Shown here piece after piece: positions 42,626-52,900 of a stretch of DNA of 64,000 nucleotides. The DNA is from Pseudophaeomoniella oleicola (Eukaryota > Ascomycota > Eurotiomycetes > Phaeomoniellales > Phaeomoniellaceae). Below the pieces are notes generated by a model. It was given only the letters and a program-made list of their open reading frames with translations, did not search any database and was not told where the DNA came from. The DNA is taken from positions 248,001 through 312,000 of the forward strand of contig QWDQ01000006.1 of the NCBI GenBank assembly GCA_003868215.1, read 5' to 3'. Both the position numbers and the translations under genes were made by a program. Position 1 is the first letter of the stretch. Every line of letters begins with the position of its first letter.

Positions 42626-45103
42626 TTTCAAGCGAGAGAGATGTCGCGAGAGGACCCAAGGCAAGGAAGAGTATTATTTCGAACGCCACAGATGGCAGGT
42701 GGTGATAAATACTCGCTCAGCTTACCGGAGCAGACACCGGAGCCTTGGTCTTCTGAACCGAGCCCATCATTCGACAACGACGCATGGGACACAAGAGAAC
42801 TATTTATACCCTCCATTGCGCTCAACTTACCTTACATGGCCCTTATCTGAACAACATTCTCGTTTCATGTTCGTTAGCTTGGAAGCTCATGTGAACCAAC
42901 TGCTGAGCTGCATCTTGGGGTGTGGCCCAAATCTGCGATATGTGAGCGATGCTAAGTAGCAAGGAAGAAACACATCTGTCCATTACTTTGCTCGTAGAAA
43001 AGCAGCCCCAGGTCGCCACCGGAGTAATTACAAGTTTCCCAGCTGAAGTGTTCCTTGGCCGACCAGGATCATATGCAACGGGTTCCTTGTTTCAAGGATT
43101 AGCGTAGAGATGCCGAGAATTAGATGTTACTCGTAGATACCAGGGCGGGGTCCGAAACCGAAGCCAGCGAACAGTCCTATCACATCGCAAGTCTCGATCA
43201 GAAGTCGTTCCATCCTGGCCCTTTAAGTGGCACCATACTACCTCAGTAGTAGTTCTACGAAAAACATCAAATGCGCTGGTATGCCATCACGGAATAAATA
43301 GACACGTTTGGGGATGAATAATTACTAGGTACCTAGGTAGGTAGGTTCCTCGGCTCTTACTTAACAAATAATCAATGGGCTTGCTTAATAGAGGTAGAAA
43401 GAGGTAATTAATCAAATTGATAAGCTGCGTCCGCTTAAGATGATAGGCCCCGTTACCCGCACGCCATACCCGTACGCCATCCCCGTATGGAGAAACGATA
43501 ACGTTATCTGGATGGATGCAAGAGCTGCTGCTGGGTTTGACAGGAATGAGAGCGCTGCTTTAAGCCGCCCCTGCACGTGCGCTAACCTAACCCCACGCGC
43601 CAAGATAAAAGCCTCACTTTGTTTGTTACCTTTTATTAACTTCATACTTTGGCAACTACTCTGTATACAGAGTTCGACTCACGTTGCTATCATTTCCTCA
43701 CTCCATTTTTTCTGATCACCACCTTGCTCGTGGGCGGCATCACCGCTTGACCCGAACGGGGTGAGTTCGGGCCAGCATCTGGTATCTCTTCGTAGCAAAG
43801 TTGCATTGATTTCTACCTTGCTATATACATATGTTGTCGGTCTAGATGAAGGAGGATAGGTATTTTGTAACTCTAGATCTTGCTTTGGCACGCTAAGACT
43901 AAGTCCCTTATGTATGGATTTGAGACTACTTCATGTATGCCCATGTTGGCAACTGCTTTGGAAATAGATAATGCCAACAGAAAAGCCTCAAAGCTGAATA
44001 AACCTGTACAGACAATGCTAAATGCACCGGTCTGGTATAACACTCCATCAATGGTACTTACTGAGTGACATCGCCTAGATGGAAGGGAACACAGTAGGTA
44101 GTCTTGAAAAGTTACACGCATTCTGTAAATTCTCTTATGAAGCGGCTTGGTATTGAGACTCTCTAGCACTGGGTTGGATTGAATTACCTATTCATCTTAG
44201 AAGGTATCTAGGAAGTAAGTAGCATAAGTAATTACTATTCATAATAAAATATAAACAACACATGACGCGTGTTGATATATCTTTTTAGGTCAGATGCTTT
44301 ATGTAGTGGAAGGAACACACGCCTTGATACGTTAAGACGTGATACATAACATAGGTTCCTATTACAGTATATCATGAATAGGTACTTTGTGCCGGCATGC
44401 ATTGATCCCACACTAATATGTGACATGTGCCAACATGTATGTCAATAAATCATGATAATCCTAGGTAGATACCTAGTAGTTAAAAATGGAATATCGCAAT
44501 CAATTCTTTCTATCTTTTTAGTTGTACATTCAGGCAATGTACGCGTCAGGCATAGCAGGTTATAGGATTCCCTACGAAGTGTACGAAGTACCTCACCCCG
44601 CTGTTGCATGCGCAAAGACGGTGGTACTCTATATCTACGCTACCAGCGTGACCATAGGTATTGACTTGATTCCAGGTACCTACGTCTGAAATCCTCTACG
44701 CGCGCCCTAGGCAGATCTTTCAATATCCTTGATTATCCTAAAGAAGATTGGTTGGTCGATTGATCGATTGACTAATTCTTTAATACGCCACCGGCCTCGT
44801 GGGGATAAGTATACTTAGGTGCTTAGCTACCCAACTGACCCTAATTTATCAATCCTAGGCGCGTTAATAACAGTAGCATCCCCTATTCTTCAACCATTTC
44901 AGATAGCTGTCCCAAAGTTAGCTGGCGTGTAGAGTTCAGATGATTGCCCAATATGGAAAGGGGTGTAAACAGTGATACCTTGACTACTCAACACGCGCCC
45001 CCCCCGTTCCCTAAACTCATCAACTTTAACAATAACAACAACCACGACAACAACAACAACTACGACGACAACAACCACGACGACGACGATAACGACAACG
45101 ACG
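42626..45103. other. AT-rich gene-poor stretch
   Basis: About 2.5 kb without a credible gene. From about 43300 the sequence is A/T-rich, with several CCTAGGTA-type palindromic motifs (43330, 44461) and scattered short frames. The last 90 bases are an AAC/GAC repeat. Confidence 0.5.
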
Positions 45104-45115
45104 ATGACGATGACG
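45025..45115. repeat. AAC/GAC trinucleotide repeat tract
   Basis: An imperfect AAC, GAC, GAT trinucleotide run. It reads as Asn/Asp in one plus frame, Thr in another and Val on the minus strand. It lies directly before the start codon of the microsatellite-split candidate gene. Confidence 0.85.
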
Positions 45116-45252
45116 TGGATCGACATACTTTCTGCCGTGGCCGCTGGCGCCTCGGCCCTGGGCTTCTGGTTGAAGTGGTGGTACGACGCGAGGGCGCGGG
45201 CGGCCGCAGCAGTGGCGTGGGAGGAAGAGAGAGAGATAGAAAGAAAGAGGGA

Positions 45253-45294
<42 letters not shown>

Positions 45295-45561
45295 AAGAGA
45301 GAGAAAGAGAGAGAAAGAGAGAGGGAGGACGCGGCGGTGGCGGCAATGGCGAGGATGGCGAGTGCGGTGGAGGCCGTCGCGGCCGCTGTCAGGGAGGGCT
45401 CAGCGGCGAGGATGGGGAGTGTGGCGGAGGCTGTCACGGCCACTGTCAGGGACGAGGCGGCAGCGAGGCGGTGGGAAGAGTTATTCGAGCAGAGGACGAG
45501 GATATCGCGTCTGCAGAGGGAACTCGCCGACTTAGCGAAGAGGACCTCGGAGAGGCGTTGA
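45104..45561 (+). pseudogene. candidate short membrane/coiled-coil protein split by a GA microsatellite
   Basis: Two good half-frames meet in a GA-rich tract. From 45104 one frame encodes MTMTWIDILSAVAAGASALG with FWLKWWYDARARAAAAVAWEE, a probable membrane anchor followed by charged coil. After the tract that frame turns into Arg/Trp-rich noise. The +2 frame (other frame, stop at 45561) then gives EDAAVAAMARMASAVEAV, an imperfect 19-residue repeat (57-bp period, 45349 and 45406), and ends ISRLQRELADLAKRTSERR. The frames differ by 2 nt modulo 3, as expected from one extra GA unit. It may be a broken gene, a length-variable gene, or a sequencing slip. No family is recognised, and the whole object may be non-coding. 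Confidence 0.4.
45254..45324. repeat. GA microsatellite grading into GAGAGAGAAA units
   Basis: About 14 GA units (45254-45283) followed by four near-identical 10-bp GAGAAAGAGA units. The tract is purine-only and lies inside the candidate gene. Confidence 0.9.
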
Positions 45562-45596
45562 GGCCGCCTGGTGGGAGGGAGGGAGGGGCGGGGAGT

Positions 45597-45724
45597 GTCT
45601 TGCTACTGACCAGAGGCTTGAGCAACCTCTGACTAGTCGGTAGAAGACTTTGGAGGGGAGGGGAGAGTCTTGCTGCTGACCAGAGGCTTGAGCAACCTCT
45701 GACTAGTCGGTGGGAGACTCTCCC
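45597..45724. repeat. paired 45-bp hairpin repeat; second copy flanked by 10-bp inverted repeats
   Basis: Copies at 45597-45641 and 45667-45711 (period 70 bp) differ at one base. Each contains CAGAGG-CTTGAGCAA-CCTCTG, a 6-bp stem with a 9-nt loop. The second copy is bounded by GGGAGAGTCT (45661-45670) and AGACTCTCCC (45715-45724), a perfect 10-bp inverted repeat enclosing 64 bp. Identity is unknown; it could be a small foldback element or local duplication. Confidence 0.8.
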
Positions 45725-47460
45725 ACACCAGCGATGAGTCTGCACTTCTATGCAGTGCTGGTGACCAGTAGCCTGATCACAGGTGAAGCCAAGACGGACT
45801 CAACAATCACACAACTCTTCTTCAAATGATCCAAACATGTCGCATTGCCGCATTTCCCTCATCACCATCAAATCAAAAACGTGAAGCTATAGCGTGCGCC
45901 ATCGATCTGAAATACTCGCTTCCTCATCATGTCGGTGCCTGAAACCAACCCCTCATCACCTTCCCCTCATACCGTCACATCGATCCATGAGAGGCACATC
46001 TCTCCGATTTCCAGGTGCGCTCGATTTCGATCTGTTTTCAGAAGCAGTAATGGCGACGAAAAAAGTATACAAACACTCAGCAACATTGAACACTCAGAAG
46101 GAAAGTAAGAAAAAAGCGGAAAGTGCAGTAAGCAAATAAGGCCATCTCCAAGCATGCTATGAACTGACAAGACAGCAGGCAGGTGAATCCCGAGTAGCGA
46201 CACAATCTGACTTTTCCTACACCAAGCTTGACGCCTTCGTTGCTTCCGCGAGAGACTTGCACAGAAAGGATCAATGATACGTCTCTCCCTCACCCAAAGA
46301 AGAACAACAAAGCAAAGAACCATACCAGCACAGCAAACATATCAAAAAATCCGATGCGTACCCAAAACGATGAAAACACAACTGCCAGATAAGGCCCCAA
46401 TGATTACTCATTACATGACGACACAGTGTTGCTCATTATTCCAAAGTAACAAATTGTCGTCACCATCAGTCACCATCGCCCACATCTGAACAACCAACAA
46501 CAACGAGGAAAAGGTCAGGGATACGGATTGCCTCTGTCTGTACTTAGATTGGCTCTGTAGATAGGCTCCCTTAGAATTTACCATTTCAGATAGTCTCAAG
46601 CCTCCTCCAAAATCCGGTGATCGGTCTCAATCTGCTATTCCATACAAGAGCAGAATCTGCCAAAGCGAATTTGATGGCAGTTTATAGTTAGTCTCTCCGC
46701 CATCTTCGTTGCTCATTTTTGGTTATAACGCCTGCACAGTATAGTTGTTCTGCCGCCCGGCAACCTTGAGGAGCACTTCTTCGCGATCAGGCAGCAGATG
46801 TGACAGTGAGCATGCAAATCGTAGAAGGATAGGAAGATGTCAATGTTATATAAGAATCAAGACTTGAGATCAAGAAGAAGAAAAGGGAGAGGAATTTCGA
46901 AAGTTTGGAAAAAGGGGGGGGAGCGGAGAAAAAGAAGGAGGATAACTAAGATAGCCCCGCATTGTCCCACATCGCTGCATCGCCGCATCGCACCGCAACA
47001 GCAGACACTTACCAACCTAGGTACCTATCCTACGTAAATAATAAATAAACTAAAGTAAAAAAAGCTGATGCTGTATACATGTCTACCTTATTTATACATA
47101 GTATGCTTTACTGGGTACCTCAGGTACCTATCTAGTACCTAGGCAAGGCAACTTGTCAATGAACTTTACCTATCTCAGAGCTTATTCACTTCTTACCTGG
47201 GTAGGTACCTGGTAGGTACCTGGTAGGTACCTGGTAGGTATCGCGCAGACATGCACTTATTAGTAGGTAATGTACCTACATTACCTACCTAGGTAGTCTT
47301 CTCACATCCTGCCTAAAATACTTATTAATATCCATCTTTTCTTTCCCTTCAATGCAACGGACAAGGCTCTTTTCTTCTTGAGCAGATCCTTCTCCTATTC
47401 ATAACCACAGGCAGAAGTTACCGTAAGGCCACAAGATATCCTTATTTCATCATTATTATC
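45725..47460. other. gene-poor region upstream of the 2EXR-like gene
   Basis: No credible gene. A/T-rich in its second half, with dense CCTAGGTA/GGTACC motifs from about 47030 to 47300. Confidence 0.5.
47200..47240. repeat. 11-bp minisatellite, unit GGTAGGTACCT
   Basis: About 3.7 perfect copies in the upstream region of the 2EXR-like gene, each containing the GGTACC palindrome. Further single GGTACC/CCTAGG motifs lie within 100 bp on both sides. Confidence 0.9.
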
Positions 47461-48674
47461 ATGCCGATCATCCCGAGCTTCATAGCAGCATTGCCGGCAA
47501 CAATTGGAATGGCTGTTCGACAACTGTTAAGTGACCGTACGCAAGCAAAGCCTCCTACTGCACCACCTCCTTTCAGTAACACGACCCCGAGCTCAGGAAC
47601 GCCAGCGGTTTACAGCAACACCGACATAACTCCCGGAGCATCAGGTAGATACAGCGAAGCAGGCTCGGGTCCAGAAGCACAATCACGATCAGAAAATGCA
47701 TCAGATATCGCCCTATCCTCTCACCGAGCGTCCATCGATCTGCAAATCGACCATCAGGAGAATCGGCACCATAAACGAGAACCTTTGCGGTTCGCCGACC
47801 TACCCAGAGAGATTCGAGATATGATATACCGGGAGGTATTCAAAGGTCACGTGCATTCTATGATATCAAGGGATTTCAAGATCGGCAGTCTCTTTCGTTT
47901 AACACATATATCAAATGGGTTACTTTATACGAACCGACAAACTTCCAGAGATGCCAAAGAGATGTTAGTCTCCTCAATCAGATGGCACTTCAGTACGGCT
48001 CGTGTCAGGCTTTCGGACATTGAAGCATTATTAACGCCGGCTCATTACCGCATGATTCAGACGATGATCTTTTCATTCACTGGAGGGTTTAAGCTACGCC
48101 TAATGGCCGATGTGTACAGGGATATGTTCAAAGAAGCGGAGTACATCATCAAGTCAATGCCTCGTCTACGAATCGTTCAGCTTATAGGTGGCGGCCATCT
48201 CCGACATGGACTACTTCCTCCCGGGTATAACATACGTGAAGGTGCACAGTTCTGGACAGAGACGCTGTTACAATTCGCGATCGACATCGTCGGAGGACAG
48301 GATACTAATCTGAAGAGGATTGTGTATACTCTAAGCGACCAAGAAGACAAAATCAATCTCTGGATGCAATCATTGTCCGTGCCGATCTCTACGGAACTTC
48401 CAGTAGGTGATCTCTTCTTTTTATGAACTTTCTCCCCCTTGTTCCTGAGAGACTGATGTTAATGCAAAAAATTCAGGAGCAAGTGATCGAATATCCAAGA
48501 GAGACATTGGAAAGAATCAAATTGAACGGTATAGGAAAGATGCAGCCGTTCTACACTCCCGAAGCATGTTGGCTATATCATTTTACTTGGGATGGAATAT
48601 TCGATCTAGCATCTCGAGATATGGAGATGAAGGATAGAGTTCGTAAGATCAAACTTCAGTACGACGGGATGTAA
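47461..48674 (+). CDS. 2EXR/F-box-like fungal protein
   Basis: Two exons, 47461-48402 and 48477-48674, giving 379 aa; the 74-nt intron starts GTAGGT and ends TTCAG. After a Ser/Thr/Pro-rich N-terminus of about 100 residues comes LRFADLPREIRDMIYREVFK, the LPxEIRxxIY motif shared by fungal 2EXR and F-box-like domains. A conserved-looking segment with GLLYTNRQTSRDAKEML follows, the usual NRQ.R.EA box. The rest is helical and ends with CWLYHFTWDGIFDLA and a basic tail. Such proteins form large expanded families in plant-associated and saprotrophic ascomycetes; molecular role unknown. It sits at the edge of the repeat-rich gene-poor region. Confidence 0.8.
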
Positions 48675-49974
48675 ATCAGCAAGACACGAAGATGAAAACT
48701 AGAAAAGGAAGAAAACAGAAAGAGAAAACAAAAAAAGAGAAGGAAAAGAAAACCCAAGTTGAACTATCAGTACCCTCAGATACCTTAAGTCTAGATACCT
48801 TATTGCCCTATATACTTTCTAAGAAAAAAAACCCTCGACAATTCCAGCTTCCTAGCTTTTCCACCCAGGTATCTGACATACATACCTTACCTTTTCGAAC
48901 CTGCCTTGAATTCCCCTCCTTGAGAAAGAAAAGGAAAGGCAAGCAAAGCAACTACAATGCCAACAATCCAACCCCCAAACCCAAAACTCAACCCTCAAAT
49001 CTCAAATCTACACTAGACATTCTATCTATCCTATTCCTCCTCCTCAACATGATAACCTCTTGTAAACCAGTCCTAATCAACCAAGAAGAAATCATTCATT
49101 CAAAATTCTCATTTCAACAAATCCCTCCTCCCACCACTGCCCAACTGCCCAGTGCAGTCAGTCCCACTAGTAAATAACGAAGGTTATTGGTAATTACCAG
49201 AATTTCGGCACCTTCTCGAATGAATGGGATAAATTTTTTTTCTCATTGAGGTTTGTACGTATATACATACATACATACATACATACATACATACATGCAT
49301 ACCTACCTTACATAAAATATGCATGCTGCTCTGCCCAGTCACTGTATCAACTCTCATTTCTACTAGACTAGATACCTAATCCAAAAGGTAGCATAGTCTA
49401 CCTTAGTAGAACAATTTTAACCTTAACCGTTGACCGTTGAATAAAAAAGATTTGATTCAAATATCGATTCAATTCGGACTTTTCATTAATTACAAAGAGT
49501 AGAGCGGAAATCATATCTATCCTGTATTTCGTATATATATATATATATTTATATATCCCTACCTGCCTGAGGTATTATTATATACCTAGGTAGAGGTTGG
49601 GTAGAGAGGGCTAGAGGGGCGAGAGAGAGGATGAGGTCGAAGTTAGGTACGTTCCGGAAAGTAATTAAGGTAACTTATTGAAGCACAGCCGCTTGCTTAC
49701 TAGACTAAAAGGGGTAATTAAATACTATAATAAATGTGTCTGCCGCACCAACCCCGGATTCTCGAAATGAAAAAGAATTATGGGGGTGATTAGATAGGTA
49801 CCACGTACAATGTGGGATTAAACAGTACTTAGATGAAGCTGAAGTTATGAGAAAAGAGGGATCGATCACGTGCATTGCTCAATGAATTTCTCAGGATCGT
49901 ACCTATTTGTTGTCGTATAATATACAATATACATGCACTGCAACGGCATTCTCGTCTACAGTATAGTGACCTGT
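48675..49974. other. intergenic between convergent genes
   Basis: 1.3 kb. A Lys-rich frame at 48692-49177 comes from A-rich sequence and is not called. An ATAC tetranucleotide repeat lies at 49265-49297 and A/T-rich DNA follows. No gene. Confidence 0.5.
49265..49297. repeat. CATA tetranucleotide microsatellite
   Basis: About eight CATA units in the convergent intergenic region. Confidence 0.85.
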
Positions 49975-52900
49975 TCAGAAGAAAGCACACCATCCAATGT
50001 ACATTGCTGCCAGCCTCTTCCGATCCGTAGCCATCTTGATCATTTCGTCCACATATCCGCCAACGCTCAACGGGACACTCTCACCCGGCAATAGTCCTCG
50101 CACTTTGCCTCGGACCCCTTCAAGCACTCCAATTGGTGTATCTGGAACGAGCGGATGGCTTCTCTTCTTCTTGCCGCCGATGAAATCAGTTGTAGGGTCA
50201 TACAGGAAAGTTTCGAGGATCGTCATGAGCGCTTCTTCGTTGGCGCGTAGCAGTTGTAGCGTAATTTCACAGCAGCGACGGAATGGCCCATCATATCGGT
50301 AAGGGCCAAATGCATCGATCATGTTGTGCGTGAGTCGGAAAGGTACCGTCTCGGGTTTCTCGAATGTGAGACCCTTGTCGAATAGACAATTGAAATCAAC
50401 GTGCAAAGTCCCACCATTATCTTCTTCGAAGAGGATGTTCTCTCCATGGCGGTCACCTAATCCAAGCACATGGCCAACCATCGACATGACAGCTGCCGAT
50501 CGAGTGTACCGGAGTCTTGCCGCGAACCACGTGCTGGGATCGGGGAATGTTTCGACGAACCATTCATGGAATACGGGAGGGAAGTTCTTCAGCACCCGCT
50601 TGTCAAAGATGTCCAATTTCGCAGGGTCACCAGAACAGGCTTCGTCGAGCAAGTTACGTATTTCCATGTAATTGATGGCTGTCCCCTTCTCCTTGTAAGT
50701 CTTCAAGAGGATGTCACGGAAGGTCTTGAGGTTGTCGACCCACTCGACGAGACCACACTCTTCATTCAGTGGGACGACTGCGTAAGTTCGGATGTAGAGC
50801 CTGCGCTTGGAAGCCTCGACATCTCGTTTGAGAAATCGGTTGATCATGGTGTTGAACTCCATCAGACGCTGATCCTTGCGAAGATCATCCTTCGGTTTCG
50901 CCATCACACCGTATACTCGACCGTCAGACCCACGTATCGATAATTTCCGTGGCTTCTGCAAAGATGACAACACAAGTGCTTCATCCAAGAATGAGTGTAT
51001 GGTAATGGCATCTTTTGGAAAAGCCTTGAAAGACTTAAGGGCGGATGCTTCAAGATTGGAAGGAAGACTGGGAATGAGACTTGCTTCGATGGGGACAACG
51101 AGCTTCGATGGGGCAATTTTATGGTTGAATCCCAAATCGCGGGAGAGACTTACACGCGATGCCTTCCCCTCGATATGATAATCTGATACTCGTAGGAGTT
51201 CGTCCGACATCTTTTGCCCATGGGTGATCAGAGCCCTCAAGTCCGCCGCGGATGCCTCTTTACTGCTCTTCTTTTGCGTCTCAACAATCTTGCTCAAAAT
51301 GCTCAAACCTCGACTTGCGCGTTCTTTGTTAGAAGATTTGACTATTGCCAGGACAGTCCACATAGCTTGTTGAGGATAAGCTCTGACAACCTTCACGATG
51401 AGGGAAACCATGGTGTTGTAGACCGAGGCATTTGGGTGTACGATTCTTGCTACTGTCTGCGGCAAAATGGTGTAAAGCGAATATGCTGGAATGCGGTCAA
51501 TATACTTCTTCATCTGCGCATTCACTTCATCAACGATCTTCTTCCTGTGACTGATGGTGTGCGCATTGAATCGTTCGTTGCCTCGCCGTGCATCTGGTGG
51601 CTGATCGACACCTTCCACCAATTCTAACCATAATGTCAGGACCTTAGGCAACGTCTGAAAGATATATTTGCTTCCCAGCATGGCCGCTCGCAAGAAGTTG
51701 TCAATGACTATTTTGGCCATCTCCCCTGTTAAGTAGGTTGGAGCCTCCTTTCCGACGGGCTTTGTCTTTTCCGAGTCGATCAGCTTGTTGTAATGCTTCC
51801 CTAAGTAATAATGGCCCTTGTCCCATTTCCGGTGGAAATCTGTTGCCTTTTTATAAGAACGAATGATCACGTCTGATTGCGTTTGCCCTCCAATATCCAG
51901 CCATTTAGCTAGAAGCAAATGAGCGCGGGCCGTGATGCGATTCTGCTCTTCTTGTTGCTCTATTGTCAAGGTGATGGAGTCATCCTCATTTCTGATATCA
52001 TGGGATTTGAAAGCCCCGGAATCAATGGCGCCTTCAAGAATCTGGATTGCGCGCCGATGGCGATCCTCCTTCCATAGTAAGCGCGCATGTTCGATCGAAG
52101 CCGACTTATCCCCATTGTGTGCAGCATGCAGAACCGCATTCAAAGCCTGGTCAAGAGAGCCACTCTTGCGAGCCAATTTAGCGCTGGTAAGCCAGGCTGA
52201 TGCAGCCTCTAAAGGCGAGAAGGCTGGGGTCAATTCCATAGCCGCACGCCTCAAACCTAGTAGGTACTGCTTGTCAGATACGTAGGCTCCGAGGACGTCC
52301 AGTCGCCTATCTAATGTTTGCAAGAGGACAACCCGATTATCACTGTGGCTCTCCGCGATGGCTTCAACTTCCGTTACAACATGCAACCGGAGTAAAGTTT
52401 CATGACAACTCTGTAGCGACGATGTATTGCTTACACTGAGAGACTGGCCAAGTGACCGTCTCAAAGTGGTCATTGTTTCCTGAAAACCTCTCTTATCGTC
52501 GTGGTGAAGAGAGCAAAGTGCTGCAGCAATTGAAATATTGAAGTTCCCGGACTTGCTGTTAGCAGTTTTCAGGATTTCATCCAACTTGGCCCATTTGCTC
52601 GTATTCCAGGCGGCTTCGACGGCGAAAGACGTGAGATTTACCGAAGAATTTATGGAACGTAACGAGTCATACTGATTCAGCAAGACATCAAACTGGCCTG
52701 ATTCTCTCAGACAAGTCAGCAGATTGGTCTGTATGTCGGTATCATAGGGTCGTTCATCCAGCTGAAGCTCATACCACCGCTGAGCTGCAGTCCACCTGCC
52801 AGCTTTGCGATGTTCCAGAATTTGCTGTCCTAGGTTCGGTGCGATTAACTGAGCTGAAATACCTTCAATGCCATCTGGCTCGTCGATCTCAGTATATATC

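Noticed and set aside
44899-45126. 75-codon minus-strand frame of almost pure valine
   Set aside because: It is a trinucleotide repeat read as Val and not a protein.
48692-49177. 161-codon Lys-rich plus-strand frame
   Set aside because: It derives from A-rich sequence with lysine and asparagine runs and lies in the 3' region of the 2EXR-like gene.
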